Shown here: piece by piece, positions 56,101 to 63,356 of the stretch | How the letters are laid out: each line of letters begins with the position of its first letter | Position numbering within the stretch: the first letter of the stretch is position 1 | Assembly (NCBI RefSeq): GCF_036373705.1 | Contig: NC_089851.1 | Span: forward strand, 60,497,850-60,561,849 | Length of the DNA stretch: 64,000 bases | Origin: Amia ocellicauda | Taxonomy: Eukaryota; Chordata; Actinopteri; Amiiformes; Amiidae | Direction: 5' to 3' | Position numbers and translations under genes: made by a program | The notes under the pieces: generated by a model | Database searches by the model: none | What the model saw: the letters and a program-made list of their open reading frames with translations, nothing else | What the model was told of the DNA's origin: nothing

Positions 56101-59082
56101 GTAGCATAGTAGCACAACAGCAGATCACGGACCACTGTCAATCAGATGCTTGCCTTGCCTTGCCGTCCATCCATCCATCCATCTATCTATCTATCTATCT
56201 ATCTATCTATGACTCTCGATATCTAACTCTCTTGCTTGCTATCGCTCCCCCAATGGTCAGTAGCATAGTAGCATAACAGCAGATCATGGACCACTATCAA
56301 TCAGATGCTTGCCTTGCCGTCCATCCATCCATCCATCTATCTATCTATCAATTTATCTATCTATGACTCTCGATATCTAACTCTCTTGCTTGCTATCGCT
56401 CCCCCAATGGTCAGTAGCATAGTAGCAGAACATCAGATCACGGACCACTGTCAATCAGATGCTTGCCTTGCCGTCCATCCATCCATCTATCTATCTATCT
56501 ATCTATGACTCTCGATATCTAACTCTCTTGCTTGCTATCGCTCCCCCAAAGGTCAGTAGCATTGTAGCATAACAGCAGATCACGGACCACTGTCAATCAG
56601 ATGCTTGCCTTGCCGTCCATCCATCCATCCATCTATCTATCTATCTATGACTCTCGATATCTAACTCTCTTGCTTGCTATCGCTCCCCCAATGGTCAGTA
56701 GAATAGTAGCATAACAGCAGATCAAGAACCACTGTCAATCAGATGCTTGCCTTGCCGTCCATCCATCCATCCATCTATCTATGACTCTCGATATCTAACT
56801 CTCTTGCTTGATATCGCTCCCCCAATGGTCAGTAGCATAGTTGCATAACAGCAGATCACAGACCACTGTCAATCAGATGCTTGCCTTGCCACCATCCATC
56901 CATCCATCTATCTTTCTATGTATCTATGTCTCTCGATATCTAACTCTCTTGCTTGCTATTGCTTCCCCAATGGTCAGTAGCATAGTAGCATAACAGCAGA
57001 TCACGGACCACTGTCAATCAGATGCTTGCCTTGCCGTCCATCCATCCATCTATCTATCTATCTATCTATGACTCTCGATATCTAACTCTCTTGCTTGCTA
57101 TCGCTCCCCCAATGGTCAGTAGCATAGTAGCATAACAGAAGATCACGGACCACTGTCAATCAGATGCTTGCCTTGCCGTCCATCCATCCATCTATCTATC
57201 TATCTATCTATGACTCTCGATATCTAACTCTCTTGCTTGCTATCGCTCCCCCAATGGTCAGTAGCATTGTAGCATAACAGCAGATCACGGACCACTGTCA
57301 ATCAGATGCTTGCCTTGCCGTCCATCCATCCATCCATCTATCTATCTATCTATGACTCTCGATATCTAACTCTCTTGCTTGCTATCGCTCCCCCAATGGT
57401 CAGTAGCATAGTAGCATAACAGCAGATCAAGAACCACTGTCAATCAGATGCTTGCCTTGCCGTCCATCCATCCATCCATCTATCTATGACTCTCGATATC
57501 TAACTCTCTTGCTTGCTATCGCTCCCCCAATGGTCAGTAGCATAGTTGCATAACAGCAGATCACAGACCACTGTCAATCAGATGCTTGCCTTGCCGTCCA
57601 TCCATCCATCCATCTATCTTTCTATGTATCTATGTCTCTCGATATCTAACTCTCTTGCTTGCTAACGCTCCCCCAATGGTCAGTAGCATAGTAGCATAAC
57701 AGCAGATCACGGACCACTGTCAATCAGATGCTTGCCTTGCCGTCCATCCATCTATCTATCTATCTATCTATGACTCTTGATATCTAACTCTCTTGCTTGC
57801 TATCGCTCCCCCAATGGTCAGTAGCATAGTAGCATAACAGCAGATCACGGACCACTGTCAATCAGATGCTTGCCTTGCCGTCCATCCATCCATCTATTTA
57901 TCTATCTATGACTCTTGATATCTAACTCTCTTGCTTGCTATCGCTCCCCCAATGGTCAGTAGCATAGTAGCAAATCACGGACCACTGTCAATCAGGTGCT
58001 TGCCTTGCCGTCCATCCATCCATCCATCTATCTATCTATCTATCTATGACTCTCGATATCTAACTCTCTTGCTTGCTATCGCTCCCCCAATGGTCAGTAG
58101 CATAGTTGAATAACAGCAGATCACAGACCACTGTCAATCAGATGCTTGCCTTGCCGTCCATCCATCCATCCATCTATCTTTCTATGTATCTATGTCTCTC
58201 GATATCTAACTCTCTTGCTTGCTATCGCTTCCCAAATGGTCAGTAGCATAGTAGCATAACAGCAGATCACGGACCACTGTCAATCAGATGCTTGCCTTGC
58301 CGTCCATCTATCTATCTATGACTCTTGATATCTAACTTTTTTGCATGCTATTGCTTCCCCAATGGTCAGTAGTATAGTAGCATAACAGCAGATCACGGAC
58401 CACTGTCAATCAGATGCTTGCCTTTCCGTCCATCCATCCATCTATCTATCTATCTATCTATGACTCTCGATATCTAACTCTCTTGCCTGCTATCGCTCCC
58501 CCAATGGTCAGTAGCATGGTAGCATAACAGCAGATCACGGACCACTGTCAATCAGATGCTTGCCTTGCCGTCCATCCATCCATCCATCTATCTATCTATC
58601 TATCTATGACTCTCGATATCTAACTCTCTTGCTTGTTATCGCTCCCCCAATGGTCAGTAGCATAGTAGCATAACAGCAGATCACGGACCACTGTCAATCA
58701 GATGCTTGCCTTGCCGTCCATCCATCCATCCATCTATCTATCTATCTTTGACTCTCGATATCTAACTCTCTTGCTTGCTATCGCTCCCCCAATGGTCAGT
58801 AGCATAGTAGCAAAACAACAGATCATGGACCACTGTCAATCAGATGCTTGCCTTGCCGTCCATCCATCCATCCATCTATCTATCTATCTTTGACTCTCGA
58901 TATCTAACTCTCTTGCTTGCTATCGCTCCCCCAATGGTCAGTAGCATAGTAGCATAACAGCAGATCACGGACCACTGTCAATCAGATGCTTGCCTTGCCA
59001 TCCATCCATCTATCTATCTATCTATCTATCTATGACTCTCGATATCTAACTCTCTTGCTTGCTATCGCTCCCCCAATGGTCA
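53200..59082 (+). repeat. More variable satellite stretch with ~0.3 and ~0.7 kb local units
   Basis: Monomers here carry more private changes than those at 35-53 kb. A two-monomer unit containing TATCAATCTATC repeats at about 55696, 55992 and 56305. A five-monomer unit of 705 bp repeats, with ATCAAGAACC at 56721 and 57426 and TTGCATAACA at 56841 and 57546. Oddities include an 8-9 bp loss giving GTAGCAAATCACGG near 57970, a five-base TTGCC duplication near 56155 and a very short microsatellite near 58307. Confidence 0.75.
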
Positions 59083-59182
59083 CGTATGTTGCATTCAACG
59101 ACAAAGAAAATCGTGTGCTTGAAATGTTTTCTGGCAACTGTGAAGGAATTGCACGACTGCAGCAAGCACAACACCTCCGTCT

Positions 59183-59256
59183 GTGTCTGTGGCGCAATCG
59201 GTCAGCGTGTTCGGCTGTTAACCGAAAGGATGGTGGTTTGAATCCACCCAGGGACG
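59183..59256 (+). tRNA. tRNA-Asn(GTT)-like, copy 1
   Basis: A 74-nt sequence folds as a tRNA. The acceptor GTGTCTG pairs with CAGGGAC except for a G3-G70 clash. The D stem is GCGC/GCGT, the anticodon stem TTCGG/CCGAA holds loop CTGTTAA (anticodon GTT, Asn), the T stem is GGTGG/CCACC and the discriminator is G. The A box reads TGGCGCAATCGG. The B box reads GGTTTGAATCC, where the near-invariant C of GGTTCGA has become T (position 56). The same change is in all four copies, so it predates amplification and may impair both TFIIIC binding and the D-loop/T-loop contact. No CCA is encoded, as expected for a eukaryotic nuclear gene. A T4 run lies 7 nt downstream. The match to animal tRNA-Asn is from memory. 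It is either a decayed gene or the tRNA-derived part of a repeat. Confidence 0.72.
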
Positions 59257-59262
59257 GCCCAC

Positions 59263-59266
59263 TTTT
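59263..59266 (+). terminator. Pol III-type T4 run after tRNA-Asn, copy 1
   Basis: Four T residues on the plus strand lie 7 nt past the tRNA-Asn discriminator base, a normal position for RNA polymerase III termination. Function is inferred. Confidence 0.5.
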
Positions 59267-59363
59267 CCCCCCGCCCCTTGTTATTGTTTCTACTTCTGGC
59301 GGTCACCTTGCCAGACTGCGGCTACAGTAACCTTAAGCTGCTTGCTGCGGACGGCCATCTTGG

Positions 59364-59368
59364 AAAAA
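59364..59368 (-). terminator. Pol III-type T5 run downstream of tRNA-Thr, copy 1
   Basis: Five A on the plus strand read as T5 on the minus strand, 52 nt past the 3' end of tRNA-Thr. It is the first run of at least four T in that direction, so any primary transcript would carry a fairly long trailer. Confidence 0.45.
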
Positions 59369-59420
59369 TGTATTGAGCGTTTAGAAACTTCCTTTCCATT
59401 GCCTAGGCCAACATAAACCA

Positions 59421-59494
59421 AGGCACTGCTAGGAGTCGAACCCAGGGTTTCCTGTTTACGAGACAGGCGCTTTGACCAACTAAGCCACGGTGCC
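59421..59494 (-). tRNA. tRNA-Thr(CGT), copy 1
   Basis: A 74-nt minus-strand sequence gives a near-complete cloverleaf. The acceptor GGCACCG pairs with CAGTGCC except at C6-A67. The D stem is GCTT/AAGC, the anticodon stem CCTGT/ACAGG encloses loop CTCGTAA (anticodon CGT at 59458-59460, decoding ACG threonine), the T stem CTGGG/CCTAG has one G-T wobble, the T loop is TTCGACT and the discriminator is T. Internal promoter: A box TGGCTTAGTTGG (59476-59487) and B box GGTTCGACTCC (59432-59442), both matching consensus. There is no intron and no encoded CCA. The sequence closely resembles animal cytosolic tRNA-Thr (from memory). It faces the Asn-like sequence convergently, 164 bp away. An (AAAAC)n tract begins 43 bp upstream. 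It could be transcribed; the single acceptor mismatch leaves function uncertain. Confidence 0.85.
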
Positions 59495-59537
59495 AGGACT
59501 CTCCCATTCCCCAGTGCCTACACTCAGGCGTAAGGCA

Positions 59538-59652
59538 CAAAACAAAACAAAACAAAACAAAACAAAACAAAACAAAACAAAACAAAACAAAACAAAACAA
59601 AACAAAACAAAACAAAACAAAACAAAACAAAACAAAACAAAACAAAACAAAA
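59538..59652 (+). repeat. (AAAAC)23 tract, copy 1
   Basis: A perfect pentanucleotide run of 115 bp, preceded by GTAAGGCAC and followed by TCTGGATGCAGG. On the minus strand it is (GTTTT)n, 5' of the tRNA-Thr. Confidence 0.95.
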
Positions 59653-59770
59653 TCTGGATGCAGGCTGCAACAAAGGAAGCACACAGAGGTGAAAACGTAA
59701 GGTTGACGGGAGCAACAAGCTCCCTGTTGCGACTGTCCAGGGGCGGCAATGGGAATTGGACGTTAGGTAA

Positions 59771-60382
59771 GTAGCATAGTAGCATAACAGCAGATCACGG
59801 ACCACTGTCAATCAGATGCTTGCCTTTCCGTCCATCCATCCATCTATCTATCTATCTATCTATCTATGACTCTCAATATCAAACTCTCTTGTTTGCTATC
59901 GCTCCCCCAATGGTCAGTAGCATAGTAGCATAACAGCAGATCACGGACCACTGTCAATCAGATGCTTGCCTTGCCGTCCATCCATCCATCCATCTATCTA
60001 TCTATCTATGACTCTCGATATCTAACTCTCTTGCTTGCTATCGCTCCCCCAATGGTCAGTAGCATTGTAGCATGACAGCAGATCACGGACCACTGTCAAT
60101 CAGATGCTTGCCTTGCCGTCCATCCATCCATCTATCTATCTATCTATCTATGACTCTCGATATCTAACTCTCTTGCTTGCTATCGCTCCCCCAATGGTCA
60201 GTAGCATAGTAGCATAACAGCAGATCACGGACCACTGTCAATCAGATGCTTGCCTTGCCGTCCATCCATCCATATATCTATCTATCTATCTATCTAGCTA
60301 TCTATCTAGCTATTTAGCTAGCTATCAATCTATGACTCTCAATATCTAACTCTCTTGCTTGCTATCGCTCCCCCAATGGTCA
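59771..60382 (+). repeat. Satellite between blocks 1 and 2
   Basis: About four and a third monomers. The first has GCCTTTCCGTCC followed by CTCAATATCAAAC and TTGTTTGC variants, which also follow block 2. The last has a TAGC-rich microsatellite (TCTAGCTATTTAGCTAGC near 60305) that directly precedes block 2. Confidence 0.93.
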
Positions 60383-60482
60383 CGTATGTTGCATTCAACG
60401 ACAAAGAAAATCGTGTGCTGGAAATGATTTCTGGCAACTGTGAAGGAACTGCACGACTGCAGCAAGCACAACACCTCCGTCT

Positions 60483-60556
60483 GTGTCTGTGGCGCAATCG
60501 GTCAGCGTGTTCGGCTGTTAACCTAAAGGATGGTGTTTTGAATCCACCCAGGGACG
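60483..60556 (+). pseudogene. tRNA-Asn(GTT)-like pseudogene, copy 2
   Basis: Same 74-nt layout as copy 1 with two more defects. The anticodon stem is TTCGG/CCTAA, with a C-T clash. The T stem has a G-to-T change that breaks its last pair and alters the B box to GTTTTGAATCC. The anticodon is still GTT. With the C56 loss common to all copies, this one is unlikely to give a working tRNA. Confidence 0.7.
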
Positions 60557-60562
60557 GCCCAC

Positions 60563-60566
60563 TTTT
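60563..60566 (+). terminator. T4 run after tRNA-Asn-like, copy 2
   Basis: Four T residues 7 nt past the tRNA-like 3' end, as in copy 1. Confidence 0.4.
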
Positions 60567-60663
60567 CCCCCCGCCCCTTGTTATTGTTTCTACTTCTGGC
60601 GGTCACCTTGCCAGACTGCGGCTACAGTAACCTTAAGCTGCTTGCTGCGGACGGCCATCTTGG

Positions 60664-60668
60664 AAAAA
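60664..60668 (-). terminator. T5 run downstream of tRNA-Thr, copy 2
   Basis: A5 on the plus strand (T5 on minus), 52 nt past the tRNA-Thr 3' end. Confidence 0.4.
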
Positions 60669-60720
60669 TGTATTGAGCGTTTAGAAACTTCCTTTCCATT
60701 GCCTAGGCCAACATAAACCA

Positions 60721-60794
60721 AGGCACTGCTAGGAGTCAAACCCAGGGTTTCCTGTTTACGAGACAGGCGCTTTGACCAACTAAGCCACGGTGCC
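60721..60794 (-). pseudogene. tRNA-Thr(CGT)-like, B box altered, copy 2
   Basis: Identical in layout to copy 1, with anticodon CGT and intact stems, but the plus strand reads GAGTCAAACC instead of GAGTCGAACC. On the minus strand the B box becomes GGTTTGACTCC and the T loop loses its conserved C56. The change is a CpG transition. Transcription and folding are probably weakened, so I call it a pseudogene; it may still be detected as a tRNA by covariance models. Confidence 0.65.
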
Positions 60795-60837
60795 AGGACT
60801 CTCCCATTCCCCAGTGCCTACACTCAGGCGTAAGAAA

Positions 60838-60957
60838 CAAAACAAAACAAAACAAAACAAAACAAAACAAAACAAAACAAAACAAAACAAAACAAAACAA
60901 AACAAAACAAAACAAAACAAAACAAAACAAAACAAAACAAAACAAAACAAAACAAAA
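60838..60957 (+). repeat. (AAAAC)24 tract, copy 2
   Basis: A perfect run of 120 bp (24 units, read as CAAAA), preceded by GTAAGAAA. Confidence 0.95.
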
Positions 60958-61075
60958 TCTGGATGCAGGCTGCAACAAAGGAAGCACACAGAGGTGAAAA
61001 CGTAAGGTTGACGGGAGCAACAAGCTCCCTGTTGCGACTGTCCAGGGGCGGCAATGGGAATTGGACGTTAGGTAA

Positions 61076-61967
61076 GTAGCATAGTAGCATAACAGCAGAT
61101 CACGGACCACTGTCAATCAGATGCTTGCCTTTCCGTCCATCCATCCATCTATCTATCTATCTATCTATGACTCTCAATATCAAACTCTCTTGTTTGCTAT
61201 CGCTCCCCCAATGGTCAGTAGCATAGTAGCATAACAGCAGATCACGGACCACTGTCAATCAGATGCTTGCCTTGCCGTCCATCCATCCATCCATCTATCT
61301 ATCTATCTATGACTCTCGATATCTAACTCTCTTGCTTGCTATCGCTCCCCCAATGGTCAGTAGCATTGTAGCATGACAGCAGTTCACGGACCACTGTCAA
61401 TCAGATGCTTGCCTTGCCGTCCATCCATCCATCTATCTATCTATCTATCTATGACTCTCGATATCTAACTCTCTTGCTTGCTATCGCTCCCCCAATGGTC
61501 AGTAGCATAGTAGCATAACAGCAGATCACGGACCACTGTCAATCAGATGCTTGCCTTGCCGTCCATCCATCCATCTATCTATCTATCTATCTATGACTCT
61601 CGATATCTTACTCTCTTGCTTGCTATCGCTCCCCCAATGGTCAGTAGCATAGTAGCATAACAGCAGATCACGGACCACTGTCAATCAGATGCTTGCCTTG
61701 CCGTCCATCCATCCATCTATCTATCTATCTATCTATGACTCTCGATATCTAACTCTCTTGCTTGCTATCGCTCCCCCAATGGTCAGTAGCATAGTAGCAT
61801 AACAGCAGATCACGGACCACTGTCAATCAGATGCTTGCCTTGCCGTCCATCCATCCATATATCTATCTATCTATCTATCTAGCTATCTATCTAGCTATTT
61901 AGCTAGCTATCAATCTATGACTCTCAATATCTAACTCTCTTGCTTGCTATCGCTCCCCCAATGGTCA
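61076..61967 (+). repeat. Satellite between blocks 2 and 3
   Basis: About six and a third monomers, two more than between blocks 1 and 2. It begins with the same GCCTTTCCG and CTCAATATCAAAC variants and ends with the same TAGC-rich microsatellite (TCTAGCTATTTAGCTAGC near 61890). The two intervals are paralogues differing by a gain or loss of two monomers. Confidence 0.93.
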
Positions 61968-62067
61968 CGTATGTTGCATTCAACGACAAAGAAAATCGTG
62001 TGCTGGAAATGATTTCTGGCAACTGTGAAGGAACTGCACGACTGCAGCAAGCACAACACCTCCGTCT

Positions 62068-62141
62068 GTGTCTGTGGCGCAATCGGTCAGCGTGTTCGGC
62101 TGTTAACCGAAAGGATGGTGTTTTGAATCCACCCAGGGACG
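62068..62141 (+). tRNA. tRNA-Asn(GTT)-like, copy 3
   Basis: 74 nt. The anticodon stem is intact (TTCGG/CCGAA), but it has the T-stem G-to-T change of copy 2, giving GGTGT against CCACC, and the C56-to-T change. The anticodon is GTT. It is probably degenerate. Confidence 0.6.
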
Positions 62142-62147
62142 GCCCAC

Positions 62148-62151
62148 TTTT
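62148..62151 (+). terminator. T4 run after tRNA-Asn-like, copy 3
   Basis: Four T residues 7 nt past the tRNA-like 3' end. Confidence 0.4.
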
Positions 62152-62248
62152 CCCCCCGCCCCTTGTTATTGTTTCTACTTCTGGCGGTCACCTTGCCAGA
62201 CTGCGGCTACAGTAACCTTAAGCTGCTTGCTGCGGACGGCCATCTTGG

Positions 62249-62253
62249 AAAAA
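62249..62253 (-). terminator. T5 run downstream of tRNA-Thr, copy 3
   Basis: T5 on the minus strand, 52 nt beyond the tRNA-Thr 3' end. Confidence 0.4.
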
Positions 62254-62305
62254 TGTATTGAGCGTTTAGAAACTTCCTTTCCATTGCCTAGGCCAACATA
62301 AACCA

Positions 62306-62379
62306 AGGCACTGCTAGGAGTCGAACCCAGGGTTTCCTGTTTACGAGACAGGCGCTTTGACCAACTAAGCCACGGTGCC
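62306..62379 (-). tRNA. tRNA-Thr(CGT), copy 3
   Basis: Same 74-nt sequence as copy 1: consensus A box TGGCTTAGTTGG and B box GGTTCGACTCC, anticodon CGT and a single acceptor mismatch (C6-A67). Its upstream AAAAC tract is much shorter than in the other copies. Structurally it is as good a candidate for transcription as copies 1 and 4. Confidence 0.83.
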
Positions 62380-62422
62380 AGGACTCTCCCATTCCCCAGT
62401 GCCTACACTCAGGCGTAAGGCA

Positions 62423-62500
62423 CAAAACAAAACAAAACAAAACAAAACAAAACAAAACAAAACAAAACAAAACAAAACAAAACAAAACAAAACAAAACAA
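62423..62500 (+). repeat. (AAAAC)~15.6 tract, copy 3
   Basis: A 78 bp run ending CAATATCTGG instead of CAAAATCTGG. It is eight or more units shorter than the other three tracts. Confidence 0.95.
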
Positions 62501-62620
62501 TATCTGGATGCAGGCTGCAACAAAGGAAGCACACAGAGGTGAAAACGTAAGGTTGACGGGAGCAACAAGCTCCCTGTTGCGACTGTCCAGGGGCGGCAAT
62601 GGGAATTGGACGTTAGGTAA

Positions 62621-62766
62621 GTAGCATAGTAGCATAACAGCAGATCACGGACCACTGTCAATCAGATGCTTGCCTTGCCGTCCATCCATCCATCCATCTA
62701 TCTATCTATCTATCTATGACTCTCGATATCTAACTCTCTTGCTTGCTATCGCTCCCCCAATGGTCA
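62621..62766 (+). repeat. Single satellite monomer between blocks 3 and 4
   Basis: One monomer (146 bp), running from GTAGCATAG to CCAATGGTCA. It lacks the GCCTTTCCG variant that follows blocks 1 and 2. Confidence 0.93.
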
Positions 62767-62866
62767 CGTATGTTGCATTCAACGACAAAGAAAATCGTGT
62801 GCTGGAAATGTTTTCTGGCAACTGTGAAGGAATTGCACGACTGCAGCAAGCACAACACCTCCGTCT

Positions 62867-62940
62867 GTGTCTGTGGCGCAATCGGTCAGCGTGTTCGGCT
62901 GTTAACCGAAAGGATGGTGGTTTGAATCCACCCAGGGACG
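62867..62940 (+). tRNA. tRNA-Asn(GTT)-like, copy 4
   Basis: Same as copy 1: D, anticodon and T stems all pair, one G3-G70 acceptor mismatch, anticodon GTT, and a T loop TTTGAAT lacking C56. Copies 1 and 4 are the least damaged Asn-like sequences here. Confidence 0.7.
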
Positions 62941-62946
62941 GCCCAC

Positions 62947-62950
62947 TTTT
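62947..62950 (+). terminator. T4 run after tRNA-Asn-like, copy 4
   Basis: Four T residues 7 nt past the tRNA-like 3' end. Confidence 0.45.
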
Positions 62951-63047
62951 CCCCCCGCCCCTTGTTATTGTTTCTAGTTCTGGCGGTCACCTTGCCAGAC
63001 TGCGGCTACAGTAACCTTAAGCTGCTTGCTGCGGACGGCCATCTTGG

Positions 63048-63052
63048 AAAAA
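63048..63052 (-). terminator. T5 run downstream of tRNA-Thr, copy 4
   Basis: T5 on the minus strand, 52 nt beyond the tRNA-Thr 3' end. Confidence 0.4.
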
Positions 63053-63104
63053 TGTATTGAGCGTTTAGAAACTTCCTTTCCATTGCCTAGGCCAACATAA
63101 ACCA

Positions 63105-63178
63105 AGGCACTGCTAGGAGTCGAACCCAGGGTTTCCTGTTTACGAGACAGGCGCTTTGACCAACTAAGCCACGGTGCC
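63105..63178 (-). tRNA. tRNA-Thr(CGT), copy 4
   Basis: Identical over the tRNA to copies 1 and 3: consensus A and B boxes, anticodon CGT, one acceptor mismatch (C6-A67). Three identical copies among blocks whose flanks differ could reflect recent homogenisation or constraint on the tRNA; the sequence alone cannot separate these. Confidence 0.84.
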
Positions 63179-63221
63179 AGGACTCTCCCATTCCCCAGTG
63201 CCTACACTCAGGCGTAAGAAA

Positions 63222-63356
63222 CAAAACAAAACAAAACAAAACAAAACAAAACAAAACAAAACAAAACAAAACAAAACAAAACAAAACAAAACAAAACAAA
63301 ACAAAACAAAACAAAACAAAACAAAACAAAACAAAACAAAACAAAACAAAACAAAA
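63222..63356 (+). repeat. (AAAAC)27 tract, copy 4
   Basis: The longest of the four tracts, 135 bp (27 units, read as CAAAA), ending at TCTGGATGCAGG. Confidence 0.95.

Larger units (their letters stand above)
1..59082 (+). repeat. Main satellite array, ~142 bp monomer, head to tail
   Basis: The same unit recurs every ~142 bp; for example, TGACTCT lies at 21 and again at 163. The core runs from TGACTCT through GATATC, CCCCCAATGGTCA, a doubled GTAGCATA, ATCACGGACC and CAATCAGATGC to TTGCCTTGCCG. It is followed by a (TCCA)n(TCTA)n microsatellite whose copy number causes most of the length variation between monomers. I saw no inverted monomers, no unique spacer DNA and no genes. Every stretch without another label in this span is this satellite. 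Dispersed point variants (CATAGTAGC or CATTGTAGC; CTCCCCC or CTCCCTC; TTGAT or TCGAT) define monomer subtypes that recur in the same order, giving the higher-order repeats listed separately. Tandem satellites like this are typical of heterochromatin near centromeres, telomeres or on sex chromosomes, but the window does not show which. Confidence 0.97.
59083..59770 (+). repeat. tRNA-bearing insertion block, copy 1 (688 bp)
   Basis: The satellite stops after CCAATGGTCA and resumes at GTAGCATAGTAGC, with 688 bp of unrelated, higher-complexity sequence between. Order: ~100 bp of unique sequence, tRNA-Asn(GTT)-like on plus, a T4 run, ~160 bp of unique sequence with an A5 run, tRNA-Thr(CGT) on minus, a 43 bp gap, (AAAAC)23, then ~118 bp of unique sequence ending ACGTTAGGTAA. 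Three further copies follow at the same monomer phase. No terminal inverted repeats and no reading frame resembling a transposase or reverse transcriptase are visible. GGTCA before and GGTAA at the end could be an altered 5 bp target duplication, but that is weak. This copy carries the left-half variants AATGTTTTC / GGAATTGC and the GTAAGGCAC form before the AAAAC tract. Confidence 0.9.
60383..61075 (+). repeat. tRNA-bearing insertion block, copy 2 (693 bp)
   Basis: Same organisation and monomer phase as copy 1. It carries the left-half variants AATGATTTC, GGAACTGC and GGTGTTTTG (shared with copy 3) but the right-half GTAAGAAAC form (shared with copy 4). It is the most damaged copy: both tRNA-like sequences have extra changes. 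Confidence 0.9.
61968..62620 (+). repeat. tRNA-bearing insertion block, copy 3 (653 bp)
   Basis: The shortest copy, because its AAAAC tract is only 78 bp. The left half has the copy 2 variants (AATGATTTC, GGAACTGC, GGTGTTTTG), while the right half has the copy 1 form GTAAGGCAC before the tract. It is followed by a single satellite monomer before copy 4. Confidence 0.9.

Noticed and set aside
55696-56508. Open frames of 60-94 codons encoding repeated IHPSIYLSI and DSRYLTLLLAIAPPM segments (also at 28471 and 57931-58893)
   Set aside because: They are translations of the (TCCA)n(TCTA)n microsatellite and the satellite core. They end at random with changes in TCTA number, lack any family resemblance and occur only where a variant removes a stop.
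1-59082. Regularly spaced direct repeats resembling a CRISPR array
   Set aside because: The whole ~142 bp unit repeats without unique spacers; the only variable part is a tetranucleotide microsatellite, and the context is eukaryotic.
58986-59330. 114-codon frame from satellite into block 1 (similar at 60355, 61940 and 62670)
   Set aside because: It starts in the satellite and reads straight through the tRNA-Asn-like sequence. Conservation among the four copies follows from recent duplication of the DNA.
59083-59770. Block as a standard tRNA-headed SINE with an AAAAC tail
   Set aside because: The tract is not at the end of the block, a second tRNA of opposite polarity lies between head and tract, and no clear target duplication flanks the tRNA-Asn-to-tract part. 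It remains possible as a composite but is not supported as a simple SINE.
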